Source of the DNA: Lachnoclostridium sp.
GTDB lineage: Bacteria > Bacillota > Clostridia > Lachnospirales > Lachnospiraceae
Reading direction: 5' to 3'
Assembly: GCA_021770065.1 (NCBI GenBank)
Contig: JAETRR010000005.1
Span: 1 to 64,000, forward strand
Length of the DNA: 64,000 nucleotides
Part shown: piece after piece, positions 20,113 through 27,191 of the stretch
How the letters are laid out: every line of letters starts with the position of its first letter
How positions within the stretch are numbered: position 1 is the first letter of the stretch
Notes under the pieces: generated by a model
Told to the model about the DNA's origin: nothing
What the model saw: the letters and a program-made list of their open reading frames with translations, nothing else
The model's database searches: none
Translations under genes and position numbers: made by a program

Positions 20113-20411
20113 TATTCCCCGATAACTCCTTTCACATGATCGATTACTTTTTTGCCGTTCATTGTGCCGTAAGCAGCCATATCAATTGCTTCTGCCGGGC
20201 AGCTTACAAGGCTCTGTACCTTTGCCAGCTGAAACCGCACCTGGGGTCCAAGAAGAACGATATCGGCGTCCTTTCCGACTTCCTCTACTTCTGCAATCGG
20301 ATGCGCCTCAATGGTACACTCATAATTGTCGGCCTTTGCCGCCGCCTGCATGTTCTTGACCAGCATACTGGTAGACATTCCTGCAGCACATACTAATACG
20401 ATTTTTTTCAT
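20112..20411 (-). CDS. celA: PTS cellobiose-type EIIB
   Basis: 99-residue cytoplasmic phosphotransferase. The phosphorylated residue is Cys8 in VLVCAAGMSTSMLV, the P-loop-like site of this family. It is the first gene of the operon, divergent from an AraC regulator across a 200-bp AT-rich region. Its stop overlaps the EIIA start by one base. Confidence 0.92.
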   Translation of the reverse strand: MKKIVLVCAAGMSTSMLVKNMQAAAKADNYECTIEAHPIAEVEEVGKDADIVLLGPQVRFQLAKVQSLVSCPAEAIDMAAYGTMNGKKVIDHVKGVIGE

Positions 20412-20534
20412 GATTTTTTCCTCTCTTTCTTTGTTGGTATTACGCTGTTTTGTTTATGACTTTATTCTACGATTTACGGGCAGTTTATTCTTTTTCTTTT
20501 TGAAACAATAAATGTCGATTTTTTAATCTTTTTC

Positions 20535-20563
20535 TTGTGATATTGATACAATCAAAGTAAAAT
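20535..20563 (+). promoter_or_regulatory. Promoter of the cellobiose AraC gene
   Basis: TTGTGA (20535-20540) and TAAAAT (20558-20563) are 17 bp apart, about 50 nt before the AraC start. The divergent PTS promoter must lie in the same 200-bp region but no clear -35/-10 pair was found for it. Confidence 0.6.
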
Positions 20564-20612
20564 ATAAGACAAAGATACTTCGTCCTTATATACAAAAAAA
20601 GGGGGAGCAGTC

Positions 20613-21461
20613 ATGAAAGAAAACGAGCTTAGAACATATCAGAAGATTAGCCAGAACAAATCATTTGTAATGACAGATACGGAAAGTATACAGGAATATT
20701 CCGAGCAGCTCCATTGGCATACAAGTATTGAATTTCTTTATGTGTATCAAGGGACTCTGAATCTCCAGCTTGATTTACAGACCTATGCGCTGAAGACGGC
20801 GAATATTGTTTTTATCGATTCTGCAAGAAACCATGCTTTAAATTACGCCCCGAACACCCGAGTTCTGTCATTAAAAATCAGTGCAATATGGCTTCATTAT
20901 ATTATTCCTGAATTTTTCAAGGAAGATCTTGTACTATGCACCCCCACTATCACAACAATTGAAGAAAGAGAGGCAGCCGAGGATTTCTGCCGCACCCTTT
21001 TACTGTTAAAGGATACTTTTTTCTCTGATGAAATTTATGCGGATATCGGAATTAATGGATACATTTTCAGCCTATTATATAAATTGATGTCCAACTTCCG
21101 TGGAAAAAGCAGCATAGCTTCCCAATATAAGTATGACAGCAGATTAAAACAGACGATACAGTATCTGCATACACATTACAAAGAGGAAGTCTATCTTCAG
21201 GATATAGCAGATATGCTGTATGTGAGTCCGCAATATATTTCCAGGCTGTTTCATAATTACTACTCTATGACATATAAACAGTATTTGACGAAAATCCGTC
21301 TGGAACATGCTGTGTATGAAATACTGCATACCGACGATAATTTCCTTGAAATTGCCATGAACTGCGGCTTCAGCAGCCAGCATAGTTTCATTGACGCATT
21401 TAAAAAATGTTATCATATGACACCGTCGAAATACAAAGAAGAAAATTGGGGAAGAGGGTAG
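20613..21461 (+). CDS. AraC family transcriptional regulator, likely of the cellobiose PTS operon
   Basis: 282-residue regulator. An N-terminal cupin-like sensing region (about 15-110, with HWHTSIEFLYVYQG) precedes a C-terminal double helix-turn-helix (about 180-280, QDIADMLYVSPQYISRLF and EIAMNCGFSSQHSFIDAFKK). The start follows AAGGGGGAG. Divergence from the PTS genes suggests it activates them in response to a beta-glucoside signal. This is inferred from position. Confidence 0.87.
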   Translation: MKENELRTYQKISQNKSFVMTDTESIQEYSEQLHWHTSIEFLYVYQGTLNLQLDLQTYALKTANIVFIDSARNHALNYAPNTRVLSLKISAIWLHYIIPEFFKEDLVLCTPTITTIEEREAAEDFCRTLLLLKDTFFSDEIYADIGINGYIFSLLYKLMSNFRGKSSIASQYKYDSRLKQTIQYLHTHYKEEVYLQDIADMLYVSPQYISRLFHNYYSMTYKQYLTKIRLEHAVYEILHTDDNFLEIAMNCGFSSQHSFIDAFKKCYHMTPSKYKEENWGRG

Positions 21462-21491
21462 TTTTTCATGGCAGCTCCGCCCCCACTGCCA

Positions 21492-21695
21492 GGGGAAGCC
21501 GCAAAATAAGCCTCCCGGCTGTTCCGATATCAAGTGTCCGGCTGTTCACGCACACACTGTCTGATATGGGCGAACATTACACCACTCCCAGTTACCCAAA
21601 ACAAAAAACAATGTTCGTCCAGAGCAGACAGTGTGTGCGTGAACCGTCCGAACACGGATATGGAACAGCCGGGAGGCTTATTTTGCGGCTTCCCC
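21492..21695. repeat. Very long inverted repeat (about 87-bp arms, 31-bp loop)
   Basis: Left arm 21492-21578 and right arm 21610-21695 are near-complementary, starting GGGGAAGCCGCAAAATAAGC and ending GAACATT, with a few mismatches in the middle. The loop (579-609) is A/C-rich. It fills most of the 324-bp gap between the AraC gene and tmcAL, both on the plus strand. No protein-like frame is present and no transposase is nearby. It could be a strong transcription barrier, a mobile hairpin or the source of a structured RNA. Confidence 0.9.
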
Positions 21696-21784
21696 GTCCC
21701 TCCCCCCTTTACTCCCCGCCCCACCCATGCTAAAATACCCCCATACCCCAACATAAAAAATCACTCCCCCAGAAAGGCCATGCC

Positions 21785-23062
21785 ATGAAAATCCTAGGAA
21801 TCATCGCCGAATACAACCCCTTCCACAAAGGCCACGCCTACCACCTCCAAAAAGCAAAGCAGCTCACAAACGCAGACTACACCGTCATCGCCATGAGCGG
21901 CCCCTTCACCCAGCGCGGCCTGCCCGCCCTGACAGACAAATACACCCGGGCCAGGGCAGCCCTGGAAAACGGAGCCGATCTCGTTTTAGAACTCCCCGTT
22001 CCATACGCATCCGGAAGCGCCGAAGCTTTCGCCGGGGGCGCCGTCTCCCTTTTCGAAGAACTCGGCTGCACAGACACTCTCTGTTTCGGAAGCGAGTCCG
22101 GTGATATAGAAGAACTCATGTCCTGCGCAAAGCTGTTCGAAGAAGAACCGGAAGACTATAAAAACCTGCTGAGATACTACCTGAAACAGGGATTCCCGTT
22201 CCCCGCCGCCCGAAGCCGAGCCGCCGAAGAATATCTCCATTACACGGATCACGTCTGCGTCTGCTCCCGTGACGATGTCGACTGCCGCCAGGAATCCGCT
22301 CTTCTTGCGCACCCCAACAACATCCTGGGAATCGAATACTGCCGTGCCATCATAAACCGCGGCAGCAGAATCCGCCCCATAACTCTCTGCCGTGCATCCG
22401 CCGGCTACCACGACACTGCCATGGATGCCGAATTCGCCTCTGCCTCCGCCATCCGGGAAGCCGTCATCCGAGAGGGTCTTTCCGAATCCGTAAAATCCCA
22501 GCTTCCGAAAGCCTCATTCTCAATATTAAAAGAGGCTTTGACATCCTGCCCGCCCCTCACCATGGACGCCTTCTCTTCCGTCCTCCTGTACCGCCTCCTC
22601 ACTCTCTCCCGGCAGGAACTGGCCGCCTTCCAGGATGTCTCCCCGGATCTGGCCGCCCGTATCGAGAACAGCAGATTCCGGTTCACCTGCTGCTCCGCCT
22701 TTGCCGATCTTTTAAAAACAAAGGAGCTGACCCACAGCCGCATTACCCGTGCCCTCTGCCACATCCTGTTAAATCTTCGCCAGGCAGATCTGGAAAAGCT
22801 GAAAGCAGACCGCTGGCCCGTCTATCTGAAACCTCTGGGCTTCCGGAAAAGCGCCTCGCCGCTTCTGTCCGCCATCAAACAGAAAAGCGCCTCACCGCTT
22901 CTTGTAAAAGCGGCAGACGCCCCGAAAATCCTCACACCTGTCCAATATTCACTTTTTGAGAAGGATGTTCTTGCAGCCCATATTTACGAATCCGCAAGGG
23001 TATGCCGATACGGCACAGACTTTATCCATGAATACACCCGCTCACCCGTCATACTGCCGTAA
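21785..23062 (+). CDS. tmcAL: tRNA(Met) cytidine acetate ligase
   Basis: 425-residue nucleotidyltransferase-like enzyme that forms N4-acetylcytidine at the wobble base of elongator tRNA-Met using acetate and ATP. The N-terminus has GIIAEYNPFHKGHAYH with the HxGH nucleotide-binding motif. The later RPITLCRAS and SASAIREAV stretches fit the family (formerly YlbM). The start follows GAAAGG. Third codon positions are unusually C-rich compared with neighbours. It is one of few plus-strand genes and stands alone. Confidence 0.87.
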   Translation: MKILGIIAEYNPFHKGHAYHLQKAKQLTNADYTVIAMSGPFTQRGLPALTDKYTRARAALENGADLVLELPVPYASGSAEAFAGGAVSLFEELGCTDTLCFGSESGDIEELMSCAKLFEEEPEDYKNLLRYYLKQGFPFPAARSRAAEEYLHYTDHVCVCSRDDVDCRQESALLAHPNNILGIEYCRAIINRGSRIRPITLCRASAGYHDTAMDAEFASASAIREAVIREGLSESVKSQLPKASFSILKEALTSCPPLTMDAFSSVLLYRLLTLSRQELAAFQDVSPDLAARIENSRFRFTCCSAFADLLKTKELTHSRITRALCHILLNLRQADLEKLKADRWPVYLKPLGFRKSASPLLSAIKQKSASPLLVKAADAPKILTPVQYSLFEKDVLAAHIYESARVCRYGTDFIHEYTRSPVILP

Positions 23063-23103
23063 ACGGGCCTTAAAGCGGGATACCTGCCGGCAGGCTTTTG
23101 GAT

Positions 23104-23748
23104 TCAGCCCCTGCACTCCTTCACAAAACCCGGGATCTCCTCCGGCCTCTCCAGACGGTAGTCAGCCTCAATCCCATCCGGCATCAGGCTGCCCCAGAGA
23201 ACCAGCGCATGATCCACCCCGGCTGCCCGGGCGCACTCCATATCATGGACACTGTCCCCAAGATAAAGAACCTCTCCCGGATCCGCTCCCGTCCGCTTCA
23301 GATACTCCAGCATAGGCTCCGGAGAGGGCTTTCCTCTCTTTGTGTCACTGGATGTCACAACGCAGGAAAAATACTGCTTAAGCCCCCTGCCGCGGAAATC
23401 TTCCTCATATTCGTCTCGTGTTTTGGAAGTGATAATCCCCAGAGAAGCTTTTGTTTCTCTAATCTTATCCAGGGCTTCCTTTATTCCCGGAAACAGCGGG
23501 CCCCGGCTCTTTTGGGCACAGGCCAGGTACTCCCTCTCCCATTCCCTGTAAGCCTCTTCCGGGTCCGGAAGCTTCAAAGCCTCCATAGCCGCTCTCCCGG
23601 GTATACCGAAAGTAAACCTGAGATCCGGAAGCTCCGCATCTTCACCCCAGTATCTTCTTAAGGTTTTTTCCAGAGAAACCATATGAATTTTCACCGTATC
23701 TATTAATGTACCGTCAATATCAAACACCAAATGCGAATAAACTTTCAT
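23104..23748 (-). CDS. HAD family phosphatase (phosphoglycolate phosphatase-like)
   Basis: 214-residue haloacid dehalogenase-superfamily hydrolase. Motif I is VFDIDGTLIDT with nucleophile Asp10 and acid/base Asp12. Motif II appears as LGIITSK and motifs III/IV as KRGKPSPEP and LYLGDSVHDMECARAAG. An alpha-helical cap lies between. The substrate is not identifiable. The start follows AAAGGAAG. Confidence 0.85.
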   Translation of the reverse strand: MKVYSHLVFDIDGTLIDTVKIHMVSLEKTLRRYWGEDAELPDLRFTFGIPGRAAMEALKLPDPEEAYREWEREYLACAQKSRGPLFPGIKEALDKIRETKASLGIITSKTRDEYEEDFRGRGLKQYFSCVVTSSDTKRGKPSPEPMLEYLKRTGADPGEVLYLGDSVHDMECARAAGVDHALVLWGSLMPDGIEADYRLERPEEIPGFVKECRG

Positions 23749-23791
23749 AGACGCTTCCTTTTATCCTTTCGACACTTTTGGGACAGCAGGA

Positions 23792-25156
23792 TTAATTCTT
23801 AAAAGAATGAATCGGTGCCGGAATCCGCCCGGTCCGCCCCACAAAGGCCTCACAGGAAAACCGGTTCACCGGCATAATGGGAGCATATCCCAGAAGGCCG
23901 CCGAACTCTACCATTTCTCCCACATCTTTCCCGATCACCGGAATCAGACGCACGGCCGTGGTTTTCTGGTTCACCATACCGATGGCCATCTCATCCGCAA
24001 TAATCCCGGAAATAGCAGAGGCCTTCGTATCTCCCGGAACAGCAATCATATCCAGTCCTACCGAGCACACACAGGTCATGGCCTCCAGTTTTTCCAGGGT
24101 CAGCGCCCCGGCCTGTACCGCATCAATCATGCCCTGATCCTCGCTGACCGGTATAAAGGCACCGCTTAGTCCCCCTACATAAGAGGAAGCCATCACACCG
24201 CCCTTCTTTACTTGATCGTTCAAGAGCGCCAGTGCCGCCGTAGTTCCCGGTGCACCGCAGCGCTCCAGGCCGATTTCCTCCAGGATCTCCGCCACGCTGT
24301 CCCCGATGGCAGGCGTGGGGGCCAGAGAAAGATCCAGAATTCCAAAGGGAATCCCGAGTCTTTTGGAAGCCTCCTGGGCCACAAGCTGCCCCACGCGCGT
24401 CACCTTGAAAGCCGTTTTTTTGATGGTCTCACAGAGTACCTCGAAGCTCTCTCCCCGTACCTTTTCAAGGGCGTGCTTCACCACGCCGGGACCGCTGACA
24501 CCCACATTAATAATGGCATCCGCTTCCGTCACTCCATGAAATGCTCCTGCCATAAAAGGATTGTCATCCGGCGCATTGCAGAATACCACCAGCTTGGCAC
24601 AGCCCAGAGAGTCCTGCTCTTTCGTATACTCCGCAGTCTTCAAAATCACTTCTCCCATAAGCCGGACGGCATCCATGTTGATTCCGCACCTGGTGGAACC
24701 CACATTGACAGAGCTGCACACCCGGTCCGTGCCCGAAAGAGCCATAGGGATGGAACGGATTAAGTTCTCCTCCCCCTTTGTCATGCCCTTGGATACAAGG
24801 GCGGAAAAGCCACCGATAAAGTTCACCCCCACCTGCTTGGCCGCCCGGTCAAGAGTCTCGGCAAGGGTTACATAATCCTCCGGCGAACGGCAGGCCGACT
24901 CTCCGATCAGGGCAATGGGCGTTACGGAGATCCGCTTATTTACAATGGGGATTCCAAAATCACGCTCAATGGCCTTTCCGGTTGCCGCCAGATCCTTTGC
25001 CACTGTAGTGATTTTATCGTAAATCTTCTGATTGAGCCTGTCCAGGTCGGAGTCAATGCAGTCCAGAAGACTGATTCCCAGTGTAATGGTACGCACATCC
25101 AGATTGTCCTGCTCAATCATCTGATTGGTTTCTCTAACTTCGTATAAATTAATCAT
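23792..25156 (-). CDS. PFL family protein (UPF0210 / DUF711)
   Basis: 454-residue cytoplasmic protein of a conserved family with a pyruvate-formate-lyase-like fold but no known activity. Recognised from [33 protein letters not shown] and the C-terminal [10 protein letters not shown]. It lies 23 bp downstream of a small ACT-domain gene, the arrangement seen in many Firmicutes and archaea, suggesting the ACT protein is its regulatory partner. Confidence 0.87.
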   Translation of the reverse strand: MINLYEVRETNQMIEQDNLDVRTITLGISLLDCIDSDLDRLNQKIYDKITTVAKDLAATGKAIERDFGIPIVNKRISVTPIALIGESACRSPEDYVTLAETLDRAAKQVGVNFIGGFSALVSKGMTKGEENLIRSIPMALSGTDRVCSSVNVGSTRCGINMDAVRLMGEVILKTAEYTKEQDSLGCAKLVVFCNAPDDNPFMAGAFHGVTEADAIINVGVSGPGVVKHALEKVRGESFEVLCETIKKTAFKVTRVGQLVAQEASKRLGIPFGILDLSLAPTPAIGDSVAEILEEIGLERCGAPGTTAALALLNDQVKKGGVMASSYVGGLSGAFIPVSEDQGMIDAVQAGALTLEKLEAMTCVCSVGLDMIAVPGDTKASAISGIIADEMAIGMVNQKTTAVRLIPVIGKDVGEMVEFGGLLGYAPIMPVNRFSCEAFVGRTGRIPAPIHSFKN

Positions 25157-25179
25157 AAATACATTTCCCCCTTGATCGT

Positions 25180-25449
25180 CTAGATGCGGTGCATCCGGTC
25201 AAAAATTTCCTCATGCTGGCACTTAATCACCACGCCGATCTCCTCTCCGATCTGTTCCAGCTCCAGGGAAAGATTTTCAAAGGACTTCACCTTTCCCGTA
25301 TCAACCACCATCATCATATTAAAAAATCCCTGTACAATCGTCTGGGAAATGTCCAGAATATTCACTCCGTTCTGCGCCAGGTATGTGCACACCTTCGCAA
25401 TAATTCCCACAGTGTCCTTTCCTACTACAGTAATAATCGTTCTTTTCAT
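25180..25449 (-). CDS. ACT domain protein (UPF0237)
   Basis: 89-residue protein consisting of one ACT fold ([20 protein letters not shown]). ACT domains usually bind amino acids and regulate partners. It precedes the PFL family gene and is probably its regulatory subunit. The start follows TAGGAGGATC, and that ribosome binding site is joined to the end of a family-1 repeat. Confidence 0.88.
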   Translation of the reverse strand: MKRTIITVVGKDTVGIIAKVCTYLAQNGVNILDISQTIVQGFFNMMMVVDTGKVKSFENLSLELEQIGEEIGVVIKCQHEEIFDRMHRI

Positions 25450-25464
25450 AATGATCCTCCTATT

Positions 25465-25571
25465 CCAGTTCCGTAATATCCCTCCCAGTACACTTTAGCC
25501 TAAATCAATTTCCAGTCACAGATACATGTGCCTGTAAATTGATTTGTGCACTGTGAGGGATATTACTGTTT
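25465..25571. repeat. Family-1 palindromic leader repeat, copy A
   Basis: Bounded by CCAGTTCCG and CTGTTTT. Outer stem TAATATCCCTC (25474-25484) pairs with GAGGGATATTA (25555-25565); the inner stem is AAATCAATTTCCAG against CTGTAAATTGATTT. The minus-strand end CGGAACTGGAA touches the ACT gene's ribosome binding site. Nearly identical to copy B at 47245. Confidence 0.9.
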
Positions 25572-25572
25572 T

Positions 25573-25650
25573 AAGTCGCTGCGCGACGGCACTAAAGGGT
25601 AAAGTCGCTTCGACACACCTTAGCCTAAATCAATTTACAGCCGCAGGAAC
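25573..25650. repeat. Truncated family-2 repeat joined to a half family-1 copy
   Basis: 25573-25618 matches the first 45 bp of family 2 (AAGTCGCTGCGCGAC onward). It then switches at CACACC to TTAGCCTAAATCAATTTACAG, which is the inner part of family 1. The block reaches almost to the metallo-hydrolase stop codon. Confidence 0.75.
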
Positions 25651-25664
25651 ATGCGTCTGTCTCT

Positions 25665-26462
25665 TCAAATCTCAATACAAGGCGACATCTCATCTCTGCG
25701 GGCCACACGGATCGGGAAATCTTCCGGCTGATAGGGTGTGTCGCCAAGCTGTACCTCGAGCTTTACCGTCTCCCGGGCCAGCTCCGCATAGTTGTTCTCC
25801 TTGCTCAGATGCCCCAGAAACACCGCCTTCAGATTATCGTGGAGGATCCGGCAGAGGAGCTTTCCCGCTGATTCGTTGGACAGATGTCCCCTCTCCCCGG
25901 CAATCCGCCGCTTCAGATAATAGGGATAGCCCCCCACCTCAAGCATATGGATATCGTGGTTTGCTTCCAGCAGCAATGCGTCAAGCCCCCGCAGGTTATC
26001 CACCGTGTAGTCCGTATAAACGCCCAGATCCGTAGCCACAGCCGCAGAATGCCCTTCACAGGCCACCCGGTAAGCCACCGGCTCCGCCGCGTCATGGGAA
26101 ATCCGAAAAGGCGATATCCTCAGATCGCCAATCGCAAAGGGCACATCCGCCCCGATCTCCACAAACAGCCCCTCATCAATCCGGCCCAGGCCGTCCATCT
26201 CCCGGATGGCAGCTGCCGTCCCGGGCGTGGCATAGATGGGAACCTCGAATTTCCGGGCCAGCACCCCAAGGCCGCGGATATGATCGGAATGCTCATGAGT
26301 GATCAGAATCCCGTTCACATCCGTCCCCTTAAGCTGCAGTTCCTTAAGGCCTGCCTCCACCCGTTTTCCGCTGATTCCTGCATCAATCAGAATATGGCTG
26401 CTCCCGGAACCAATGTAAATACAGTTGCCGCTGCTTCCGCTGGCGATACTGCACATTCTCAT
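25665..26462 (-). CDS. MBL fold metallo-hydrolase (YycJ/WalJ-like)
   Basis: 265-residue metallo-beta-lactamase-fold enzyme. The metal site is ITHEHSDHIRG (HxHxDH), with further ligands in RISHDA, ATDLG and FLGHLSKENN. It resembles YycJ/WalJ, linked in other Firmicutes to DNA repair or the WalRK cell-wall system, but no walRK genes are here. The start follows AGGAGAACAAAAGAT. Confidence 0.85.
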   Translation of the reverse strand: MRMCSIASGSSGNCIYIGSGSSHILIDAGISGKRVEAGLKELQLKGTDVNGILITHEHSDHIRGLGVLARKFEVPIYATPGTAAAIREMDGLGRIDEGLFVEIGADVPFAIGDLRISPFRISHDAAEPVAYRVACEGHSAAVATDLGVYTDYTVDNLRGLDALLLEANHDIHMLEVGGYPYYLKRRIAGERGHLSNESAGKLLCRILHDNLKAVFLGHLSKENNYAELARETVKLEVQLGDTPYQPEDFPIRVARRDEMSPCIEI

Positions 26463-26481
26463 ATCTTTTGTTCTCCTAATT

Positions 26482-26528
26482 CAGTCCCGCAATTTTCCTT
26501 CCGCCGCCGGAAGGGGAATTGCTTTTTT
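26482..26528. repeat. Minimal family-1-like hairpin
   Basis: Begins CAGTCCCG, then a 15-bp stem GCAATTTTCCTTCCG/CGGAAGGGGAATTGC, then six T. It has the same position and boundary (CGGGACTG next to the ribosome binding site of the minus-strand gene) as family 1 but lacks the inner domain. On the plus strand it would also serve as an intrinsic terminator. Confidence 0.65.
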
Positions 26529-26565
26529 CAGCTTCTTCTAAAGATACGTTATTTCAGCAGACTTG

Positions 26566-27174
26566 TCAATCTTCCTTTGCAGGCCCGCAACCCAGAAGTT
26601 TCCGGATCTGCTCATAAGCCGCCTCTATCGGACCGCTGTTGTCAATCACCGCCCGGCAGTGCTTCCGAAACTCTCCGTCCGAAAGCTGGCTGGCAAATAC
26701 CGCCGAAACTTTTTCATCCGAATACCCCCGTGATACCCTTAAGCGCTCCCTGCGCACCTTTGGATCCGCATAGACATACCACAGCTCGTCACAGATTTTT
26801 TCATAATGATCCTCAATCAGCAGAGCCGCCTCAATCACAAAAAGCGGATATCTGCCTTCTTCCCGTGCCCCTGCAATCTCTTCCAGGGCCATAGCCTTTA
26901 CCGCCGGATGAATAATCTCATTCAGGGCTTCCCTTTTTTCCCTGTCGGAAAATACCACCGCCCCCAGGGCCCCCCGGTCAATCCTTCCGTCCTGCCCCAG
27001 AATCCTTTTGCCGAACAGCCCGGCAATCCGCAAAAAAGCATCCGTCCCAGGCTCCATCACCTTATGTCCGGCCTTGTCCGCCTCGAACACCCTGGCACCG
27101 TACTTTTCTTCCAGAAAGGCCAGGATCTCGCTCTTCCCCGCTCCTGCGCCTCCCGTGATTCCGATTACCCTCAT
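26566..27174 (-). CDS. coaE: Dephospho-CoA kinase
   Basis: 202-residue enzyme performing the last step of coenzyme A synthesis, ATP-dependent phosphorylation of dephospho-CoA. It has the P-loop GITGGAGAGKSEIL, FEADKAGHKVMEPG and NEIIHPAV. ATG at 27174 (MRVIGITGG) is the usual family start, with AGGG 11 nt upstream; GTG 27192 and ATG 27183 are in-frame alternatives. It directly follows polA, as in many Firmicutes. Confidence 0.92.
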   Translation of the reverse strand: MRVIGITGGAGAGKSEILAFLEEKYGARVFEADKAGHKVMEPGTDAFLRIAGLFGKRILGQDGRIDRGALGAVVFSDREKREALNEIIHPAVKAMALEEIAGAREEGRYPLFVIEAALLIEDHYEKICDELWYVYADPKVRRERLRVSRGYSDEKVSAVFASQLSDGEFRKHCRAVIDNSGPIEAAYEQIRKLLGCGPAKED

Positions 27175-27191
27175 AATCCGCATATCCCTCA

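Noticed and set aside
23083-23099. Terminator after tmcAL (CCTG-CCGG-CAGG then CTTTT)
   Set aside because: Only a 4-bp stem and a four-T run; too weak to list as a feature.
25465-25571. Family-1 repeats as simple intrinsic terminators
   Set aside because: In the direction of the flanking genes no T-run follows the stem, and copies sit inside operons such as mreC-mreD.
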